Assembly (NCBI GenBank): GCA_958426095.1
Contig: CATZYB010000081.1
Location: forward strand, 1 to 10,823
Source of the DNA: an uncultured Lachnospiraceae bacterium
Lineage (GTDB): Bacteria > Bacillota > Clostridia > Lachnospirales > Lachnospiraceae
Length of the DNA: 10,823 bases
Reading direction: 5' to 3'
Each line of letters starts with the position of its first letter. Within the stretch, counting starts at the first letter, position 1. The notes beneath the pieces were generated by a model. The model was not told where the DNA came from and searched no databases. It saw nothing but the letters and a program-made list of their open reading frames with translations. This document shows, piece after piece, positions 7,109 through 10,823 of this stretch. The position numbers and the translations under genes are program-made.

Positions 7109-7128
7109 ATTAAAAAATTACTTTTTAG
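7109..7128 (+). repeat. Right AT-rich direct repeat flanking the palindrome
   Basis: ATTAAAAAATTACTTTTTAG starts directly at the palindrome's right end and matches 6668-6687 at 17 of 20 positions. It overlaps the last bases of ylmC including the stop codon. See the left copy for interpretation and doubts. Confidence 0.35.
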
Positions 7129-7385
7129 CCCTCGCAGTGGTGCATGATTTCCTCCATGCAAACGTCCACCAGAATGATATCCGCACCAATCTGCCGGACG
7201 CATTTCCAGCCAATAATGTATTCCGTATCTCTGCCCAGAAGACCGCACCATTTCCCTTGTCCGGGAATGATCAACTGACAGATACAGCCTGTTTTCGGAT
7301 CGAATTCCACATCGGCCACAAAACCAATGCGCTGACAGTCCCGCACATTAATAACTTCCTTCTGGCGAAGTTCGCAAATACGCAT
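7125..7385 (-). CDS. ylmC: YlmC/YmxH family PRC-barrel protein (sporulation-associated)
   Basis: A PRC-barrel domain protein of 86 residues from ATG 7385 (90 from ATG 7397). MRICELRQKEVINVRDCQRIGFVADVEF is the family's typical start. GKWCGLLGRDTEYIIGWKCVRQIGADIILVDV covers the end of the barrel, with strands centred on FVADVEF, CQLIIPG, YIIGWKC and IILVDV. Genes of this family lie next to sigG or sporulation genes in Bacillus and Clostridia, but the molecular role is not established. ATG 7385 is chosen because family members begin with MR-x-x-E-L and GGGGTG lies 4 nt upstream. ATG 7397 has only AAGAAG. Eight cysteines in 90 residues is notable for a cytoplasmic protein. It sits 47 bp after ybaK on the same strand and just before the palindrome. 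Confidence 0.9.
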   Translation of the reverse strand: MRICELRQKEVINVRDCQRIGFVADVEFDPKTGCICQLIIPGQGKWCGLLGRDTEYIIGWKCVRQIGADIILVDVCMEEIMHHCEG

Positions 7386-7394
7386 GCCGCACCC

Positions 7395-7422
7395 CATAAC
7401 ATACTTCTTATTCTATGTTATG
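7395..7422 (-). promoter_or_regulatory. Inverted repeat at the ylmC start
   Basis: CATAACATA (7395-7403) and TATGTTATG (7414-7422) form a perfect 9-bp inverted repeat with a 10-nt spacer. In ylmC mRNA the 3' arm includes the upstream ATG at 7397 and the loop holds the AAGAAG ribosome site. The hairpin could hide that start and favour ATG 7385. A protein operator is the alternative. Confidence 0.45.
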
Positions 7423-7432
7423 CAAATATCTT

Positions 7433-7927
7433 TCACTGAGTTACATCCGAATACACTGCCTGGACAAAATCTTTTAATCTCTCCGGATTTATAATGATCT
7501 GAATTCCCCGGACACCGCCGCTGACAGCAATCTCATCATAGAGCATCGCTGTTTCATCTATCCATGTAGGATATTTTTTCTTCATGCCGATCGGCGAACA
7601 GCCGCCCCGAATATAACCGGTCAATCCGAGCAGTTCTTTGACATGAGTCATTTCAATCTTTTTATCTCCGGCGGCCCTGGCCGCCTTCTTCAAATCCAAT
7701 TCCATTGTTACGGGAATGCAAAAAACCATGATTCCCTTCTTATCACCGCGGACAACAAGGGTTTTAAAAATCTGGTCCGCCGGGAGACTGACCTGGGAGG
7801 CCACGTGTTCTCCACTCAAATGTTCGTCGTCAAATTCGTAGGTTTCAATCCGAAACGGGATATCCGCCTGCTCTAAAAGCCGCATGGCATTGGTTTTATT
7901 TGCATCGGCATCTTTCTTTTTTGCCAT
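7433..7927 (-). CDS. ybaK: Cys-tRNA(Pro) deacylase, YbaK/EbsC family
   Basis: A 164-residue trans-editing protein that removes cysteine wrongly attached to tRNA-Pro by prolyl-tRNA synthetase. The catalytic lysine is K55 in QIFKTLVVRG. FCIPVTMELDLKKAARAAG (69-87) and LTGYIRGGCSPIGMKKKYP (102-120) are the family's defining motifs, and GGVRGIQIIINP (137-148) closes the fold. Length matches the YbaK branch rather than the ProX branch. AAGGAG lies 8 nt before the ATG. It is transcribed away from hisA from a shared promoter region and leads into ylmC 47 bp later. With dtd it is the second tRNA-proofreading gene in the window. Confidence 0.95.
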   Translation of the reverse strand: MAKKKDADANKTNAMRLLEQADIPFRIETYEFDDEHLSGEHVASQVSLPADQIFKTLVVRGDKKGIMVFCIPVTMELDLKKAARAAGDKKIEMTHVKELLGLTGYIRGGCSPIGMKKKYPTWIDETAMLYDEIAVSGGVRGIQIIINPERLKDFVQAVYSDVTQ

Positions 7928-7954
7928 TGTTATCGCTCCTTACTTTCCTTTTCC

Positions 7955-7999
7955 TTGCAATATGGATTAAATTATACTATAATTTTTCTCATAATTCCA
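7955..7999. promoter_or_regulatory. Bidirectional promoter region for hisA (+) and ybaK (-)
   Basis: For hisA, TTGCAA (7955-7960), a 17-nt spacer and TATAAT (7978-7983) form a strong sigma-A promoter. The minus strand has its own TATAAT (7976-7971), with TGGAAT (7999-7994) 17 nt away, a weak -35. The two -10 boxes form a perfect 13-bp palindrome, ATTATACTATAAT (7971-7983), so polymerase binding in the two directions should be mutually exclusive. The plus direction is well supported, the minus direction less so. Confidence 0.7.
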
Positions 8000-8014
8000 G
8001 TGAGGTGTATAAAA

Positions 8015-8812
8015 ATGCAATTCAGACCATGTATCGATATACATAATGGCAAAGTGAAACAGATCGTCGGCGGAAGTTTAAAGGACTCAGGAAACCAGGC
8101 CAAAGAAAATTTTGTTTCAGAGCAGGATGCGGCCTGGTATGCCGAACAATACAAAAAAGATGGCATTCGCGGCGGTCATATTATTTTACTAAATCCTGAG
8201 TCTTCGGAATATTATGAGGCGGACGCAGCCCAGGCCCTCGGCGCCCTTGCAGTCTATCCGGGCGGCCTCCAGATCGGCGGCGGCATTCATCCCGGAAATG
8301 CCCGGCGTTTTCTGGACGCAGGCGCTTCCCATGTCATTGTAACTTCTTATGTATTCAAAGACGGAAAACTCCATTTTGACCGCTTAAAGGATTTGTCTAA
8401 GCTTGTCGGCCGTGAGCGTCTGGTGCTTGATCTGAGCTGCCGTAAAAAAGGCGATGACTATTATATCGTCACTGACCGGTGGCAAAAGTTTACATCCGTA
8501 AAAATAAACCTTGAAACCCTCGATATGCTGTCTCCTTACTGTGACGAATTTTTAATTCATGCAGTGGATGTGGAGGGAAAAGCTTCAGGTATCGAAAAGC
8601 CCCTGGCAAAACTTCTCGGAAATTTCACCGGCCGTCCGGTCACCTACGCCGGCGGTGTCGGTTCCTTTGAAGACTTACGCATATTAAAGGACCTTGGACA
8701 GGACCGCATTAACGTAACTATCGGCAGCGCTCTGGATTTATTCGGCGGGCCGATTCCATATGAAACGATCAAATATCTGGGAACAAAAAATGAATCCGAG
8801 GTGTCATTATGA
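8015..8812 (+). CDS. hisA: Eukaryotic-type ProFAR isomerase (HisA/HIS6 type)
   Basis: A 265-residue (beta/alpha)8 enzyme that isomerises ProFAR to PRFAR in histidine synthesis. It follows the yeast HIS6 pattern rather than the usual bacterial HisA. The N-terminus FRPCIDIHNGKVKQIVGG carries the first catalytic aspartate (D8). QIGGGIHPGN (86-95), VIVTSYVF (107-114), RLVLDLSCRKK (135-145, second catalytic aspartate D139), EFLIHAVDVEG (178-188), YAGGVGSFEDL (211-221) and TIGSALDLFGG (235-245) track HIS6 closely. The frame is open upstream to a TTG at 7955, but that overlaps the -35 box. The ATG at 8015 has GAGGTG 7 nt before it and gives the family N-terminus. No other his gene is in the window. 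The 99-aa gene overlaps its stop codon. Confidence 0.93.
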   Translation: MQFRPCIDIHNGKVKQIVGGSLKDSGNQAKENFVSEQDAAWYAEQYKKDGIRGGHIILLNPESSEYYEADAAQALGALAVYPGGLQIGGGIHPGNARRFLDAGASHVIVTSYVFKDGKLHFDRLKDLSKLVGRERLVLDLSCRKKGDDYYIVTDRWQKFTSVKINLETLDMLSPYCDEFLIHAVDVEGKASGIEKPLAKLLGNFTGRPVTYAGGVGSFEDLRILKDLGQDRINVTIGSALDLFGGPIPYETIKYLGTKNESEVSL

Positions 8813-9108
8813 TTGATATAAAAGATGTTATGCCCATATCTTTTTTAAAAAAAGAGCCATTCACCGGAAGCTATCAGGGAATGCGTTACCGAATGGAAAA
8901 AGCTGAAATCCCGGCTTCTGAAGATTCTGACGAAAAAAAAACCGTTTTGCAGGTTTGTATATGGCCCCAGCCCTTCTGCTTTGACAAAACCGACGAAGCC
9001 GAAAAAACATGGGAATCTTTTGAATTTTCCCCGGATGGCCTGGGTCAGACTGTTGACTGGCTGAACAGGAAATATATGGACGAAAAAAAACGCTGGACAC
9101 GGGATTGA
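8809..9108 (+). CDS. Uncharacterised 99-aa protein coupled to hisA
   Basis: A 99-residue acidic, soluble protein beginning MIDIKDVMPISFLKKEPFTG, then GMRYRMEKAE (24-33), a strand-like VLQVCIWPQPFCFDKTDEAE (46-65), and an amphipathic C-terminal helix ending in QTVDWLNRKYMDEKKRW (80-96). There is no signal peptide, membrane segment or metal-binding motif. The pattern (a short N-terminal lead, a Y/M-R-Y segment, W-P-x-P-x-x-F-D-K-T, a W-L-N helix) looks like a conserved small Clostridia protein from memory; I cannot name a family. Its ATG overlaps the hisA stop as ATGA, with GAGGTG 5 nt upstream, so it is translationally coupled. A role linked to HisA is inference from position only. Its final codons lie within the terminator stem. 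Confidence 0.85.
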   Translation: MIDIKDVMPISFLKKEPFTGSYQGMRYRMEKAEIPASEDSDEKKTVLQVCIWPQPFCFDKTDEAEKTWESFEFSPDGLGQTVDWLNRKYMDEKKRWTRD

Positions 9109-9125
9109 TTCCCGGCCCGGCGTTT
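9083..9125. terminator. Two-way terminator between the hisA unit and the EctB-like gene
   Basis: AAACGCTGG (9088-9096) pairs with CCGGCGTTT (9117-9125) with one wobble, and GGG (9101-9103) with CCC (9111-9113) inside it. On the minus strand it ends in eight T's (9090-9083), ideal for ending the aminotransferase transcript. On the plus strand the following CTTCTT is weaker. The stem covers the stop codon of the 99-aa gene. Confidence 0.8.
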
Positions 9126-9136
9126 CTTCTTATAAA

Positions 9137-10381
9137 TTATTTTTTTAAAGCAGCGATAACCGCTTCTTTCACAATGGCCAATCCTTCTTTTAACACATCA
9201 TCCTGAATGGTCAGCGGCGGCATTAATTTCAATACGCCGTCTTTACGTCCGGCCACTTCACAGATTAAATGACGGTCAAAAGCTTCATGAACAGATTCCA
9301 GAGCTAAAGCCGGATTCACCGCGCCAAAGTCAATACCCCACATAAGACCCATACCTCTGTAAGAAAGTCGGGAATCTAATGGCAGAATCTCTTCCTGCAT
9401 GAACTTCTCCACGATGACTGCTTTTCTCCGAACTTCTTCGTCTAAATGATGTTCTACAAAATAGTTGATTCCCGCAGTACCTCCGATAAAGGATAACTGA
9501 TTGCCACGGAATGTTCCGTTATGTTCTGCCGGACGGAAAATATCCAGATCCGGACGAATCAAAAGCAGCGCCATCGGCATACCAAAACCACTAATCGATT
9601 TGGAAAGTACCACCATATCCGGCTGAATACCTGCGCGTTCAAAGGAGAAGAAATGACCGCTTCGGCCAATTCCCACCTGGATATCGTCGCAAACCATAAG
9701 AATATCATTTTCTGTACAGATTTTACGGATTTCTTTCAGCCATTCGACGCTGGCCACATTAATACCGCCTTCGGCCTGAATGGTCTCAAGGAAAATAGCT
9801 GCCGGTTTCTCAACACCGGAATGATCGTCTTCAAGAATCCACTTTAAGTAGGCAATGGAATCCAACGTTCCGTCATACGGAGCAAAAGTTACATTGGCCA
9901 GCGGCAGACTGGCGCCTTCACGGCTTGTCCGATCTGTAGTCATTGCCAGACTTCCCAAAGTCATTCCATGAAATGCACCCGAAAAAGCAATGACGTTTGT
10001 CCGTCCTGTATTTTTTCTGGCTAATTTCAAAGCCGCTTCATTGGCATTTGTTCCTGTCGGTCCGCAGCACATTACTTTATAGTCCAGATTTTTCGGTTTA
10101 AGAATCTTTTCATCAAATGTTACAAGAAATTCTTCTTTTGCCTTTGTATACATATCCAGGGCATTAATAATATTATCTTCACTTAAATATTCAAGTATCT
10201 TTGCTTTAATTTCCGAGTTATTATGTCCATAGTTCATGGAACCGGCCACCGCCAGGAAATCAATATATCTCTCACCGTCTACGGAGAACAGCTCCGCATT
10301 TTTAGCTCTATTAAATTCTACAGGGTATTTTCTGCAATAAGAACGTACTTGTGATTCTGTCTTTTCAAAAACTTCAAACAT
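9137..10381 (-). CDS. EctB-like class III aminotransferase (diaminobutyrate-2-oxoglutarate transaminase type)
   Basis: A 414-residue PLP enzyme that aligns end to end, from memory, with ectoine-pathway EctB. EctB converts aspartate semialdehyde plus glutamate to L-2,4-diaminobutyrate. Matching stretches are ESQVRSYCRKYP (9-20), YIDFLAVAGSMNYGHNN (39-55), NALDMY (73-78), GPTGTNANEAALKLAR (107-122), FSGAFHGMTLGSLA (133-146), ETIQAEGGIN (199-208), CDDIQVGIGRSGHFFSFE (231-248), SKSISGFGMPMA (260-271) and NGTFRGNQLSF (288-298). PLP ligands would be K261 (Schiff base) and D232 or D233. The frame extends to a GTG at 10435, but that lies at the expected transcription start. ATG 10381 gives the EctB-like N-terminus, with GGAGG 12 nt upstream. 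No ectA or ectC is nearby, so substrate and pathway are uncertain. Other omega-amino acid transaminase activity is possible. Confidence 0.85.
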   Translation of the reverse strand: MFEVFEKTESQVRSYCRKYPVEFNRAKNAELFSVDGERYIDFLAVAGSMNYGHNNSEIKAKILEYLSEDNIINALDMYTKAKEEFLVTFDEKILKPKNLDYKVMCCGPTGTNANEAALKLARKNTGRTNVIAFSGAFHGMTLGSLAMTTDRTSREGASLPLANVTFAPYDGTLDSIAYLKWILEDDHSGVEKPAAIFLETIQAEGGINVASVEWLKEIRKICTENDILMVCDDIQVGIGRSGHFFSFERAGIQPDMVVLSKSISGFGMPMALLLIRPDLDIFRPAEHNGTFRGNQLSFIGGTAGINYFVEHHLDEEVRRKAVIVEKFMQEEILPLDSRLSYRGMGLMWGIDFGAVNPALALESVHEAFDRHLICEVAGRKDGVLKLMPPLTIQDDVLKEGLAIVKEAVIAALKK

Positions 10382-10440
10382 GGTTTCTTTCTTCCTCCAA
10401 TTTTCTTTCTCGCCAGTACATTGCAAGTTGTTCACGTCTT

Positions 10441-10468
10441 ATTATACCCTTTCTTTGCCCGAAGTCAA
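10441..10468 (-). promoter_or_regulatory. Sigma-A promoter of the EctB-like gene
   Basis: On the minus strand TTGACT (10468-10463), a 16-nt spacer and TATAAT (10446-10441) lie 60 bp upstream of the ATG at 10381. Expected start of transcription is near 10434. This argues for vegetative expression of the aminotransferase independently of sigG upstream. Confidence 0.8.
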
Positions 10469-10491
10469 TTTTCTTTTCAAAATATTCGGGG
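10458..10491. other. Hairpin between sigG and the EctB-like gene
   Basis: CCCGAA (10458-10463) and TTCGGG (10485-10490) enclose a second imperfect pairing of AATTTT (10467-10472) with AAAATATT (10479-10486). The structure covers the -35 box of the downstream promoter. It could be a weak end of the sigG transcript (no T-run follows) or an operator. The evidence is modest. Confidence 0.35.
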
Positions 10492-10508
10492 AAATACGTT
10501 AAATCTCA

Positions 10509-10823
10509 CTACTGCTGAAGATAGTTCCGCATACTTTTCAACGCATTTTTTTCAATTCTGGAGATCTGGGCCTGAGATATGGAAAGTTCAGAAGCTACCT
10601 CCATCTGGGTCTTCCCCTGGTAAAAACGCATTTCAATAATTTTCCGTTCCCGCTCTCCAAGTTTATTGATCGCCTCCTGAAGAGCGATATTTTCCACCCA
10701 GGCTGCCTCCGTATTTTTCGGATCCCGTACCTGGTCCATGATGCACAGTTTATCGCCGCCTTCGGTATATACCGGTTCATATAAAGAGACAGGACTCTGG
10801 ATCGCATCCATGGCAAAAACAAT
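10509..10823 (-). CDS. sigG: RNA polymerase sporulation sigma factor SigG, C-terminal part
   Basis: The frame is open from the window edge to a stop at 10509, giving 104 residues plus a partial codon. It is the C-terminal part of a sigma-70 family factor. IVFAMDAIQSPVSLYEPVY is the region 3 linker typical of SigG. INKLGERERKIIEMRFYQGKTQMEVASELSISQAQISRIEK is region 4 with its helix-turn-helix that reads the -35 box. SigG directs late gene expression in the forespore. The PVSLYEPVY-plus-GGDKLCIMDQV stretch separates it from SigF. The reading frame continues past the edge, so the Met at 10811 is internal and not a start. The N-terminal two thirds are outside the window. The next gene on the strand has its own promoter. 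Confidence 0.93.
   Translation of the reverse strand: MVFAMDAIQSPVSLYEPVYTEGGDKLCIMDQVRDPKNTEAAWVENIALQEAINKLGERERKIIEMRFYQGKTQMEVASELSISQAQISRIEKNALKSMRNYLQQ

Noticed and set aside
6617..7124. Hidden gene in the 508-bp gap
   Set aside because: No frame on either strand has a sizeable ORF with a ribosome site; the gap is explained by the promoter and the palindrome.
7955..8014. N-terminal extension of hisA from TTG 7955
   Set aside because: This codon is part of the -35 box and the added residues are not HisA-like; ATG 8015 has a good ribosome site.
9137..10381. Ectoine biosynthesis cluster
   Set aside because: Only an ectB-like gene is present; the neighbours are sigG and a convergent hisA unit.
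10382..10435. N-terminal extension of the EctB-like gene from GTG 10435
   Set aside because: It coincides with the predicted transcription start and the extra 18 residues do not match EctB.
10595..10822. Alternative minus-strand frame over sigG
   Set aside because: It is out of frame with the clear SigG sequence and resembles no protein.

Overview
The window fits a low-to-mid GC, Gram-positive, endospore-forming anaerobe of the Clostridia, most likely a Lachnospiraceae genome. The evidence is a SigG sporulation sigma factor, a YlmC/YmxH-type PRC-barrel protein, strong GGAGG-type ribosome binding sites, sigma-A promoters of the TTGACN/TATAAT type, and protein sequences typical of that family. 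The genus is not resolved. Most of the window is chromosomal housekeeping. No insertion sequence, phage gene, tRNA, rRNA or CRISPR array is visible.

Layout. At 1-564, minus strand, are a truncated VanZ-like membrane protein and a small uncharacterised 92-aa protein. Both lie just behind a strong terminator. At 633-5431, minus strand, is a compact operon comM(yifB)-dprA-topA: comM and dprA overlap, and dprA and topA are 51 bp apart. DprA and ComM are natural-transformation proteins and TopA is topoisomerase I. At 5432-6075, plus strand, dtd (D-aminoacyl-tRNA deacylase) has its own promoter. A multi-armed hairpin repeat separates it from the convergent nrdR (6167-6616, minus), the ribonucleotide reductase repressor.

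At 6617-7124 is about 500 bp without genes. It holds the nrdR promoter and a 418-bp near-perfect palindrome (6691-7108) able to fold into one giant hairpin. This is the most unusual object in the window. Upstream of it on the minus strand are ylmC (sporulation-associated PRC-barrel protein) and ybaK (Cys-tRNA(Pro) deacylase).

From a shared, symmetric promoter region at 7955-7999, an orphan eukaryotic-type hisA runs rightwards. A 99-aa uncharacterised gene overlaps its stop codon. A two-way terminator lies against the convergent EctB-like class III aminotransferase (9137-10381, minus), which has its own promoter. The C-terminal end of sigG (10509-10823, minus) closes the window.

Functionally, two genes (dtd, ybaK) edit mischarged tRNAs, two (dprA, comM) handle incoming DNA, and two (sigG, ylmC) belong to sporulation. 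Two metabolic enzymes, HisA and the EctB-like protein, stand apart from the other genes of the pathways their families usually serve. I see no complete new defence or toxin-like system. The best candidates for something undescribed are the 418-bp palindromic element, the competing-arm repeat between dtd and nrdR, and the two small conserved-looking proteins.
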